Assembly (NCBI GenBank): GCA_049999805.1
Contig: JBNGIO010006289.1
Coordinates: 186,200-217,278 of the forward strand
Reading direction: 5' to 3'
From: Folioceros fuciformis
Lineage: Eukaryota > Anthocerotophyta > Anthocerotopsida > Anthocerotales
Length of the DNA stretch: 31,079 bases
How positions within the stretch are numbered: the first letter of the stretch is position 1; each line of letters starts with the position of its first letter. A program made the position numbers and the translations under genes. A model generated the notes under the pieces. The model did no database searches, was not told the DNA's origin, and was given only the letters and a program-made list of their open reading frames with translations. Shown in pieces: positions 8,041-17,409 of the stretch.

Positions 8041-11000
8041 CTAGCCGTTTCTCTTTGCCTTTCTGAGCCTTCCCGAATCCTGAGCTGCGCCATTCCGCCT
8101 TTTCGTTTTCTTCAGTCTCGAGGGCGTGGAATGCCCATTCTCCTGTGCGTCCACGGGCTGGGGATGTCCTTTCTCTTGTATGTCCGCAGACTCTTGTCCA
8201 TCTTCCTGTATGCCAGTGGACAGAGAATCTGCACTCTCCTGGGTGACCACAGACTGCGGTTGTCCAATGTCCTCTATGTCGTCTAGGCTATCTTCAAGAA
8301 GATACTCCAATCTCTTTAGCCTAGGTGCGTCAAGTGCCTTAATCGCTGCAAGCAACATTGGCACATCAACCACGTCTACCAATCGTAGATTGAAGTAGAC
8401 TTTAGGCAGAGACTCCAGGCAGAAAACACAATATCCATAAGCTTCCTTGCGAGTGGAAGCTTTGTCTGGAGGCTTCTGGAACAAAGCAACCAGGGCCTCC
8501 CCCAGCATCTTCAGGTGCGGTTCCAGCGCCGCTGCCAAGCTCCCAGCCACCAAAGGTGCTCCCTTTGTACGCTTTGTTGTCTTGACATATAGCGCAAGTA
8601 GCTGCAGAGCTCGACATTGTAGAAACGCTGTCCTAGCAGACTTACACTGCTGAAGTAGGACAGTCACAAAAAACTCTCCTTGCCAAGGGTATCTTACTAG
8701 TATCTCGCTGAAGAATGTAGCTTGCAAACGCAGCTTTCTGTTCACAAAGAAATCCTGCAAAGAACCTGAAAATATATGCCTAAGATCTGTGTCATTCTGC
8801 AGCTCACTTCTTGACCAATTCCCATTGAGTACTTTCAACAGCCAAAACACAGAAAGCTGTGCGATGTTTCTAACTTCCTTGTTCAGTGATCGAGCCGCTA
8901 CACTGATTGTCTTCGGTAACAGCTCCTTTACTACAGATTTGCTAACATCGGGACCTGTAGGATACTGTTTGGCTTTCAAGATTTTGCCCTTAATGATGTC
9001 ACCAATCCTGCCAATCAACTCTGCGTTACCGTCTCCACTTGCGATAACAAACTGCTGCAACAACGTGCGCAAAATAGGGAACACCAGGGGACTAGATGAA
9101 TTCTTCAGCAGGAATATCTCTAAGAGAGAGAGGGCTCGCAGCTTGAAATCTGTCAGTTGACTTTGGACATCTTTGTTGCTCTGACTACCATCACCACCTG
9201 CCTTCTTCTGTTGCAAAATTTTGGACAGGTGGAAGTCCATCGCAAACATCTGCTCGTCGTCCATGTCAGAAAGGTTACCATCCTCATCGTCTGAGTGTGA
9301 CTTACTTGCTGTTTCATTGGCATTGGCATTCCGTCCTCTTTTCTCCTCCACCTCAGGAACCTTCAAGACGTCCGCCACCTGCTTCTTTACTCTGCACTTG
9401 TCACCATTATTGACAACACCTTCCTCTTCATCCTCATCATCGCTCTCACAGTCCTCTTCTTCATCATCCTCAACGTGATCACTCTTGCTCTCTTCCTCCT
9501 CAACATCACTGTCATTGTCTATGTCAACCACCTCGTCCTCATCACTGTCTTCCTCGACTTCGAAGGCAGGCCTGAAGCGAGCAGCTTTGGGTTGCTTCCG
9601 GACAACGCGCAGAATGGCCTTCAGACCATTAGCTGTGAGGTCCCTACAAAACACTTTGAACAATTGCTCTGCACCAGCTCGAAGGCGTGCAGACGGCTGT
9701 ATTAGCACAGACAACAGAATGTCAACCAAAACATCCATAGTATGTGGAAGTTCATCGTTATCAACTGGGACAACTGCCACCGGCACCTCAAAATGCTGCC
9801 CAAGCAGGTATTGACAGCAAAGCAGCAGCTCTGCCACTATGTCACTTGGAGCATCTGGCTCCACATATATTTGAAAAATTAGCTGCACCAAAAACAGCCG
9901 CATAGCTCTCAACTTCGCTGCACTCTCCCTGTCGCATGTAGATAGAGCTTTGCTCACTTGCACAAGAGCAGCATGAAGACCTGTCAAGGCCATCTTGGTT
10001 TCTTTCGACAGCGGACGCACAAATGACACATTCTCAATCTTCTGGACCCTGGACAGAAAGTCAACTACAAATCCTAAAAGGTCTTCTGTCTCTGATGAAT
10101 CAACATTACCCCTGTCTGCTTCATTCCCCTGGTTTATGTGTTTGTGCTTCAAGAGAACAGACCGTTTGGTATCCACCAGAAGAGTACAGAGTCGAGTGAC
10201 ACACATACTCCGTACGAGGTTCGAGATGGCACCCTCCGGAAATTCCAACTTTTCACCCTCTTCTGTTATCGCCCTATCCATAGGAGCACTTGCCTGGAAC
10301 AACCCATGCAAAGCCAAAAACCGAAGAAAGTCTTTTTGCAGACTAGACCGAACCACAGGTTCAAGCTCCGCAACCTTAAAAACCAGCAGAAGCTGCTCTA
10401 TAACCCAAACCTTTGCCGTATCCAAACCTGAGTGATCCTCGGTAATCAGCTCTTCCCCACCGTCCTGCCCGTCTTTCACATCTTCCTTCGTGTTGTGCTC
10501 AGAAGAACCTGAGTCCTTTATTCCACCTACCCCTACACTGGTTCCTTCGTGTTCATGTGCCCCACGAGAACCTTGAACAAAACATTCGAAGAGCCTCGTG
10601 ATTAAAGTCCTCCAGCTTCGCTCACCTGATAGCTTGCTGACAAGAGTCTTGACTGTTTGAGTGCCGGACTTGACATCAAATTTCCCAGAAGTGCATCTTT
10701 GCAAGCTGATTATCACTTCAATGATGCGCTCATCGTCTTGCTGGGCCCACTCACAAATTTCCTGTAAACACCGCTGAGCAGCTTTATGCAACCAAGTCTG
10801 CTGTCCAGAAAGCACATCCGAAAGGCAGCGCACTATCGGTCCAGTTAAAACAATCCTAATCAAAGATGGGCTCAAGCGAGGGAGGAGCAGAAGCAACAGC
10901 TCCATGGCCAAGTGCTTCCTCTCATGAGAAGAAGTTAATAAGCCCTCTTCCACCACAATCTCCCAAAAATTCTTTAGCCTGGTCTCCAATTCCTGACCGA

Positions 11001-12057
11001 CATTTGATGCTTTCTTTTTTTTCCGTTTCCCTTCTGGAACCCCAACGTTGTTCCCTGACAGCAGCAGCTCCAGGAAGACTGGCCACAACGAGTGCACCCT
11101 AGGAAGGCTGCAGGTTGTTTCCTTCAAAATCGGCACTAGACATGACAAATGCGCCGGACTGAGCACCTGCTTCAAATCTTCAGAACCCGAAACCAACGCA
11201 CAACTCGCCCTTGCTGGGGCCGGTAGTCTTGGGAACAATCTCAACGCCATTACCAAAGTGTCAGGGCTAGCGCCATCCGGCTTCGCCTGGATCCACTCTT
11301 GAAACAAAGGAGCGGAAAAAACCCCCTTCCTCAAGATGTCTGTAGGCAGGGATTCTGAAAACTCTAACAGCAGAGAAACGGAGGGCTCCCGCAAATAGAT
11401 CTTCCGGGCAGCGAGAGACAACAGCAGCTGCGTAATCTCCTGGGCCAGCTCCACTGACATGGTTCTCTCTCTGAAACCTCGTATCAGAGCACCATATGCA
11501 AACAGGCGGCCTAACAGCACATGTCTTGCTTCCTGGCCTTTCATGGAGGAGGCAGCCTCCAAATTCTTTTTCACCAGATTCAGGACAGCTTCCCCACCCA
11601 CGCACGTCAGAGCACCAAGCACCGCCGCAAGGGCAGAAGCAAATCCCTGTCGAACGGTCTCCCTGGAAGACGACAGACCCCGCACTAGCCGACGCAATGC
11701 GTAGCGCACATCTGGAGCACATCCCGCCAGCAGAACTTCATCAGAGGAAGCTCCCAACACCTCCTCTTGCACTGCTTTATGCTTTCCCTTCCTACTTCCC
11801 TCCCAACCCTGCTGCGCCAACGTCAGCTCCTTCACCAATGCAACCGAGGCCTCCTCCCTAGCTTTCTCATCTCTGAGCGAGAGATTCCAGTAAATCTGCA
11901 GCCCCACCGGCTTCTCAACAGCGCCACAAGCGTCCCCCTCAACTTCTCGTCCACTTGCAACTCCATTCTCGTACACAGCTACGGCTTGCTCGTCCACATC
12001 AAGCATTTCCTCTTGCTCTTCCTGGGACACCGCCTGCCGGCGGCGCTTACCACCCAT
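8041..12057 (-). CDS. MYBBP1A / DNA polymerase V (POL5) family nucleolar protein
   Basis: A single uninterrupted frame of 1338 residues; plant members are of comparable size. Despite the polymerase name, the yeast relative Pol5 and animal MYBBP1A act in the nucleolus in rRNA synthesis and ribosome maturation. N-terminal hallmarks are GLQIYWNLSLRDEKAREEA and CAPDVRYALRRLVRGLSSSR followed by VRQGFASAL. The middle is a long helical-repeat region. A strongly acidic stretch at about residues 834-885 is followed by DEQMFAMDFHLSKILQQKK and FKLRALSLLEIFLLKNSSSP, both typical of the family. The C-terminal 60 residues contain three imperfect QESAD/QENGH-type repeats and basic clusters (RLKKTKRRNG, RLRKAKRNG) suited to nuclear/nucleolar targeting. 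The frame extends 8 codons upstream to a TTG, but ATG 12057 in GCCATGG context followed by GGKRRRQ is the better start. The stop codon abuts the RPL27A pseudogene. Confidence 0.93.
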   Translation of the reverse strand: MGGKRRRQAVSQEEQEEMLDVDEQAVAVYENGVASGREVEGDACGAVEKPVGLQIYWNLSLRDEKAREEASVALVKELTLAQQGWEGSRKGKHKAVQEEVLGASSDEVLLAGCAPDVRYALRRLVRGLSSSRETVRQGFASALAAVLGALTCVGGEAVLNLVKKNLEAASSMKGQEARHVLLGRLFAYGALIRGFRERTMSVELAQEITQLLLSLAARKIYLREPSVSLLLEFSESLPTDILRKGVFSAPLFQEWIQAKPDGASPDTLVMALRLFPRLPAPARASCALVSGSEDLKQVLSPAHLSCLVPILKETTCSLPRVHSLWPVFLELLLSGNNVGVPEGKRKKKKASNVGQELETRLKNFWEIVVEEGLLTSSHERKHLAMELLLLLLPRLSPSLIRIVLTGPIVRCLSDVLSGQQTWLHKAAQRCLQEICEWAQQDDERIIEVIISLQRCTSGKFDVKSGTQTVKTLVSKLSGERSWRTLITRLFECFVQGSRGAHEHEGTSVGVGGIKDSGSSEHNTKEDVKDGQDGGEELITEDHSGLDTAKVWVIEQLLLVFKVAELEPVVRSSLQKDFLRFLALHGLFQASAPMDRAITEEGEKLEFPEGAISNLVRSMCVTRLCTLLVDTKRSVLLKHKHINQGNEADRGNVDSSETEDLLGFVVDFLSRVQKIENVSFVRPLSKETKMALTGLHAALVQVSKALSTCDRESAAKLRAMRLFLVQLIFQIYVEPDAPSDIVAELLLCCQYLLGQHFEVPVAVVPVDNDELPHTMDVLVDILLSVLIQPSARLRAGAEQLFKVFCRDLTANGLKAILRVVRKQPKAARFRPAFEVEEDSDEDEVVDIDNDSDVEEEESKSDHVEDDEEEDCESDDEDEEEGVVNNGDKCRVKKQVADVLKVPEVEEKRGRNANANETASKSHSDDEDGNLSDMDDEQMFAMDFHLSKILQQKKAGGDGSQSNKDVQSQLTDFKLRALSLLEIFLLKNSSSPLVFPILRTLLQQFVIASGDGNAELIGRIGDIIKGKILKAKQYPTGPDVSKSVVKELLPKTISVAARSLNKEVRNIAQLSVFWLLKVLNGNWSRSELQNDTDLRHIFSGSLQDFFVNRKLRLQATFFSEILVRYPWQGEFFVTVLLQQCKSARTAFLQCRALQLLALYVKTTKRTKGAPLVAGSLAAALEPHLKMLGEALVALFQKPPDKASTRKEAYGYCVFCLESLPKVYFNLRLVDVVDVPMLLAAIKALDAPRLKRLEYLLEDSLDDIEDIGQPQSVVTQESADSLSTGIQEDGQESADIQEKGHPQPVDAQENGHSTPSRLKKTKRRNGAAQDSGRLRKAKRNG

Positions 12058-12360
12058 GGCGCTCTCCTTCGAGCTGGCCAAATTAAAAATACGAACACTC
12101 GACAGATCTATTGGAAAGACCTATAACGCTCTAAGTGAAGCTATAAGTAACCAATAGCTAATTAATAAATGAATCACGTATTAAATAAATCATATTTTTT
12201 ATTTTTGAAAAAAAGATGGAAAGTCCCATCTTTGGAAGACCTACCCTAGCGAGGCCAAAGGCTTAAAGGTACTAACCCGTTCGAACATTATTCTTAATAA
12301 TTATTTATTGCTCCCAAAATGTGATGATGTGGAATAACAAAAAAGGCCTACCATTGCTCA

Positions 12361-12710
12361 GGAAGCCGCTTAACCTAGGCTTGTCNNNNNNNNNNNNNNN
12401 NNNNNNNNNNNNNNNNNNNNNNNNNNNNNNNNNNNNNNNNNNNNNNNNNNNNNNNNNNNNNNNNNNNNNNNNNNNNNNNNNNNNNACCTAGGCTTGTCGT
12501 TGTTCTAAAAACCGTGGTGGTCACCGCTTGACCTGGGCTTGTTAAACCGCAATTATCACCGCTTGACCTAGGCTTGTTGTTGTTCTAAAAACCGTGGTGG
12601 TCATTACTTGACCTGAGCTTGTCGCCGTTCTAAAAACCACGGTGGTCACCGCTTGACCCGAGCTTGTCCCCGTTCTAAAAACCGCGGTGGTCAATGCTCT
12701 TTGCAAAGCA
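12361..12710 (-). repeat. 45-bp coding minisatellite (15-aa unit) split by the gap
   Basis: Units at 12486-12530, 12531-12565 (10 bp shorter), 12566-12610, 12611-12655 and 12656 onward share CTAAAAACC.NGGTGGTCA and ACCT.GGCTTGT. On the element's strand they encode repeats of the form TTVVFRTGTSSGQAV. The sequence left of the N run (12370-12386) starts another unit, so the array spans the gap. The related copy at 28.9 kb has a single unit, so the expansion happened in this copy. Confidence 0.92.
12387..12485. other. Assembly gap of 99 N
   Basis: A run of 99 unknown bases lies inside the 45-bp minisatellite. The true length is unknown; the gap most likely marks collapsed repeat units. Confidence 0.98.
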
Positions 12711-14650
12711 ATGTACGCATTGCCGAAAGAAGGCCACCACAAAGGGAGAATACGATCCTTATGACTCCCATAAACCTTGACACACTCTTTCATGAACCTC
12801 AAAAAGTCCTTGCCCATGGCCTTACAAGTCTTAAGAGCAAGGGGGATGAAAAAACGCCCATCTTGTATAGGATAATACTTATGGACTTTGGCGCTTGTAC
12901 AACCCTCCACCACCCATTAGGGGCGTTGATGACAATGTGCTCACAAATCGAATCTCTAGTTGGATCCATAACAACCATATCAGCGACACAAAACCTGTTC
13001 CCCCCTAGTGAAATAAAAGTCGGCTCTAAGTGAAACCTTGTTGCACAAAGTATATGGACGCTCCCTATACGAAAGAAACCCACACTCCCTAGCCATTGAG
13101 AACATGACATCTCATACTACATCATGGGTAGCAATGCAATGGCCCCAACCAGGACAACATGCTAAATGGGACCCTATATCGACAACAACAACCTCACAAT
13201 TGCATGTAGAGAGAGAAAAAGCCAAGGGGTGGGCTAAACCTAAGTGAAATTTCATCACAATGGTGCCAAGTTGTTGGTGCGATTTAAAACGCTTAGATGC
13301 AAGGTTGAGCCAAAAGCCAAGAGCCTAGTCCTTTACCTGAACAAGGGCGAATACGAGCATGAGAAGATTTAGGAATGGATGAACATGAAAGAATGGCTCT
13401 TAGTGCTTGGCCATATTTCGTTTCTAAGAGGGGGGCCTAGAGACCCCTCAATTCTTCCCTAGAAAAGGAGGTGAAAGGAGATAAAGCCTCACGAACCTCC
13501 AAAAGTAAAGAGTTCCTCACTTGCCTAAGAGATACCTGTAAAGGGAAAACGCCCTTCTCAACACCTGAGATAAAACCTTCAAGAAGAGAGAATCTTGTAG
13601 CATAAACGAGAGGCCAAAATTGGAGCCAAGAGGACCCAACTACTAAGAAAGACAATTGGGGCAAAGACCTCTATGGCTTAAAGGCCAACCCCTCCAAAGA
13701 CGATGCTTGAAGGGGACCAAACCCTACATTTAGACATCTTAAGCCTCAACCCCACCTTGGAGAACTCTAATGAGAAGAAATCAAATGCTACTTTAACTAT
13801 GACTCATTACCCAAGAATATAAGTGTTATTAGCCACAAATGGGAATATACCAAGGCAGGAGAAGACCACGCTCGAAAATGTGCCATTGCAAAAAGAGCAA
13901 GCCCTAGTGGATCCCCTTACCTTGTGCCCGTTGCTACATCAAACCCCCTCGATAGTTGGGCCATGTTGGTAGTAGAGCTTGGACGGCAAGCTATAGATGG
14001 AGCGAAAAAAGGCGATGAAACGAACCAATTGACCTCTATATTCTTGAGCTCTACGAAGATGGCGACTATAACGACGGTGTTGAAAGCATTCTCGATATCA
14101 ACCTACAAAGCTACCCAATGAGGATGTAACTCAAGGGCCGCCTGGATGTCAAGGGCAATAAATTCATACTCACTTGGGTAGCAATCCCAATTTGGTGGGG
14201 TGCAAGATGCGCTTAGAAGTGCTCCCGACGTTGAATTGCGTACTTTGGCTGATAAAACATAAAAACACCTACCCCATGGCAATAGGACGCAATCCTAAGG
14301 TGGGTTTTTCCAACGCTAGTAGCCTACTAGCCGCCAAAACCTGAGAGATTTAATTGGGAACTTTGCCCGTAGTCATAGCAGCTACTAGTGTATAAAGCTC
14401 CAAAAGACTACTTTAAGGATCCTCATGAAAAAAAGTCCTGAAAATGGCCATAAACTGCGCGAGACAAAACCCCTGAAAAAGAACTACGGCGCAAAAGAGA
14501 GTGCATGACCAAAAACAACCCTATCCAAGCAAAAAGGCTTCTTGACCGTGTGGTCAAGAAGATCTTGCGGTATAGTGTTATGAGATTCTGGGTGAAGGGC
14601 ACGAAGTGCAACAATGGTGTCCTCAAATGCAGATGTTATCGACTTTGAGT

Positions 14651-15696
14651 GTTAGGGTTATGAAATAGGAATGTGGACACCCCTGTATTGCATATCATAC
14701 CATATTTTTTAACTTAATGGACATGACCATATTGGCAAGGCAATGTGTGGTTATTAGGGCATCCAAATATGGCCATCACTTAATAAAGATTTTTTTGTAT
14801 TTTTCTTTATGACACGTCGCATAAATCATTTTCATGACACATCTCATTATACCTTTCAGGGTTCAAGGGCACAAATGGTGACTTGTCAAGTCACCATGTT
14901 CGCTATCACCTCCTTCAGGCAAACCAAGTTCATTGCCCTTGAGGCAAGGATTGAGGCGAGCCAAGTCTATCTTCATTGAGGCAACAACTGTGTTATAACA
15001 CCTTCACCAACAGAAAGATAGGGAATGGAACCAAACGATATTTATTCCAAGCATGTGAGGGCAATATGACCCAACAATAGTTTAGGAGCAAAATCATGGA
15101 ATCCATATACCTTTACTAGAAGACCCTACACTTCTGCAAAGATTAGAGAAGGCAAATGCTGTTCCACTCCCATGGAGTGGCCTCCTCTTTGGTCCATGGT
15201 TGTAGGTACACCTTCAATGGCTCCATCCTACTCCTACATTTTGTACACAACACAACATTGTTAAATCAAAGCGAAGCCAATACATGTCAAGTTCATACCC
15301 TCCAAGCCCTTTGCATACGAATTGTCACAAGCAACCTGTAGGGCTCAGACAATAGACACAAGGGTGTGTAAGGCATTTTCAATGACTACAATTGGAATAT
15401 GCAACGTGCAAGGCAATTTGCAATTGCAAGTTACAAGAATATATGGAAGGTAATGTTGGAGGCACTCTGCAACTACACTAGATGTACTCATGGGCAACAC
15501 AATGTTGATGGGGTTTCGCAAGGCCTGTATCAAGGCAACCTGCACCCACAACTTTTAAGGCAATACGTAGCATGAAATATGCAATACAAACAACAAGGCA
15601 AAAATCTGCAGCTACAACTTGATCTACAATCCTCAAGGCAATTTGAACCTTCCATCTATAAGGAAATCTACAATTAAGATCAACAACTGCACAATG
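14651..15696. other. Repeat-rich intergenic, no gene
   Basis: No coding similarity. From about 14920 short motifs of the form AAGGCAA and CAAGGCAATTTGCAA recur, which look like worn-down relatives of the tandem families that follow. Confidence 0.4.
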
Positions 15697-15958
15697 CTCT
15701 CGCCATCGCTAAGGCCATCTGCAAGCCCAACTATAAGACACTCAATACTCTTGCTACCCCTAAGGCCATCTACAAGCCCAAATGTAAGACACACTTGGTA
15801 CTCTTACCACCCCTAAGGTCATATGCAAGCCTAATCATAAGACACACTTAGCTCTCTTCCCAACCCTAAGGTCATCTGCAGGCCCAATTGTAAGACACAC
15901 TTAGTACTCTTGTCACCCCTAAGGCCATATGCAAGCCTAAGTGTAAGACACCCTTAGT
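15697..15958 (+). repeat. 53-bp minisatellite, about five units
   Basis: The landmark CTAAGG(C/T)CAT recurs with AAGG at 15711, 15762, 15815, 15868 and 15921 (spacings 51, 53, 53, 53), each followed by GCAAGCC..A.TGTAAGACACACTTAGTACTCTT. Units are contiguous without spacers. Confidence 0.93.
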
Positions 15959-16144
15959 TGAGATCAAACCTTCCAATCCCTACTTGCAGTTGCTCACCCC
16001 AGCATGTGTAAGAGAGTTACACCCACAACGATTGGTAATGTGCACGCAATCTACAGGGCAAGCTATAAGGCAATCTACAAGGGCACTATGCAACGTAGTG
16101 TGCATGGACCATTTGCAAGACACTCTGCATGGACCATCTACAAA

Positions 16145-16296
16145 GTAGTGTGCCAAGACAATCTTCAACCTATTGTGCCCAGTGTGCAAGGACAATATGC
16201 AAGTTCTACTCATCTGCAAAGTAGTGTGTTCGATTAATCTTCAACCTACTATGCCCACTATGCAAGGACAATATGCAAGTTCTACTCACTTTGCAA
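16145..16296 (+). repeat. 76-bp tandem duplication
   Basis: Units 16145-16220 and 16221-16296 begin with GTAGTGTG and share AATCTTCAACCTA, TGCAAGGACAATATGCAAG and TTCTACTCA. The surrounding sequence (16040-16145, 16296-16325) contains looser relatives such as GCATGGACCAT twice. Confidence 0.92.
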
Positions 16297-16454
16297 GGCA
16301 ACCTGCAAGGCCAATGTAGTCTAGTGGCACAATATGCTAATGCGAATTGAGGTCCGAGGGTTTCCTACATAATGTGGGGAGAAAAATAACATCAATGAGC
16401 TTGTGCACTGAGAAGAAAGAAAGTTATGGACAAGAAAAGAATGTTCATTATTAC

Positions 16455-16713
16455 TGATCGGTCACAAGGGTGGTAATCACAAAAGAAAAAAAATATTTGT
16501 TTTGTAGGGCAATACCAAATGTGATTAATCCATAGGGTAGCAATCACTAAAAAAAAGAAAGACCGTATTGTAAGGCAATACATAATGTGATTAATCCATA
16601 GGGTGACAATTACTGAAAAAAAGAAAGTATGTATTGTAAGGCAATACATAATGTGAAGCCGTATCATAGGGTAGTACATAATGTAAAGTCCGTATCGTAG
16701 GGCAGTACATAAT
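16455..16713 (+). repeat. 66-bp tandem array with two short units
   Basis: Units at about 16455-16520, 16521-16586 and 16587-16652 share GTGATTAATCCATAGGGT, an A-rich stretch and GTAAGGCAATACATAAT. Two shortened units follow (16653-16682 and 16683-16713), which keep the GTAT.GTAGGGCAGTACATAAT part only. The minus-strand frame across it (16392-16880) is a repeat artefact, not a gene. Confidence 0.93.
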
Positions 16714-17409
16714 GTGACATGCAACCCAGATGTTGTAGAATATTTATGTACAATATATGGTTGAGGAAAAAACAAATTAATTATGCATTGAATGTGTGCA
16801 TGGATATGGAGTCCATATTGGTATTTCATATATGCCTCATCATTTAAAATGATTTTTTTCTTTAAAAATCCTCGTTCCATCCTTCTTTTACAAGAATTAT
16901 TTTTCTAAATAAAAAAACTCTCACTGCAGCTCTTCTTTAATAAAAATTTTTCCTACGTAAAATTCGTCGGTACATCGACTTAGCTGCCCACAGGGAGGCG
17001 ACCGGTACTCCCAGAGAGTTATACGTTTCCTTTCGGTTACTGCTGTTTACTTTGCATCATACCTATCAAGAGTCTTCTACCGAGGACAGACTGTACACTA
17101 GGCTATAGCTCGCGTAGGCACTAGGTCCTAGACATATGCAAGCATCCGGGAGCATTGCCCCCTTAAGCAAGCATTGGGGCTCCCCTTAAATTTGGGCCAG
17201 GTGCTCCACATGCCGTGAAAGTGAAAGCGTACATCTGCGAACTCATTAAAGTGAAAAGAGATAGTTGAAATGGGCAGCCCATCTCGCACGGTTCCTTGCA
17301 CTTTCAGGCTACACCCTGGCCATCACCCACATCAATGGCACGATAAATAATTTCCTTGGATTCTTCTTGCAGAGCAGGCACAAATGAAAGGCTACCGATG
17401 ACACAGCAT
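16714..17409. other. Intergenic and TXNDC9 3' flank
   Basis: AT-rich to about 16970, then ordinary composition. No gene seen. The part next to 17410 presumably contains the 3'UTR of the minus-strand TXNDC9-like gene; I found no clear AATAAA signal. Confidence 0.4.

Larger units (their letters stand above)
12190..14650 (-). mobile_element. Degenerate reverse-transcriptase retroelement
   Basis: Read on the minus strand from about 14640: a spacer with ALHPESHN, then GKVPN..SQVLAASRLLALEK and LRPIAMG (14268-14306), motif A DIENAFNTVV (14071-14100), motif B GDPLGLALFAMA (13880-13918), a motif C position reading VANNTYILG (13810-13834) where an active enzyme has two Asp, and GLRLKMSKCRVWSPSSI (13702-13753). 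A large segment is then missing. The reading continues with SRFSLLEGFISGVEKG..FPLQVSLRQ (13437-13664), CVADMVVMDPTR (about 13020) and the C-terminal module FIPLALKTCKAMGKDFLRFM...IALQRAL (12690-12860). Frameshifts and stops are frequent. It is an inactive, internally deleted, non-LTR-like element by content. The 3' end is set at about 12190 by comparison with the copy at 28655. Confidence 0.82.

Noticed and set aside
9475-11861. Long plus-strand frames opposite the MYBBP1A-family gene
   Set aside because: They are antisense shadows of a single 1338-codon frame with clear family similarity.
15697-16713. Regularly spaced repeats resembling a CRISPR array
   Set aside because: The units are contiguous tandem repeats without unique spacers, in a plant nuclear context with spliced genes.
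16392-16880. 162-codon minus-strand frame
   Set aside because: The frame is held open by the 66-bp repeat array and translates to repeated low-complexity segments; no gene evidence.
14651-17100. Possible LTR retrotransposon enclosing the minisatellites
   Set aside because: I could not find paired direct terminal repeats, a primer-binding site or gag/pol coding sequence.
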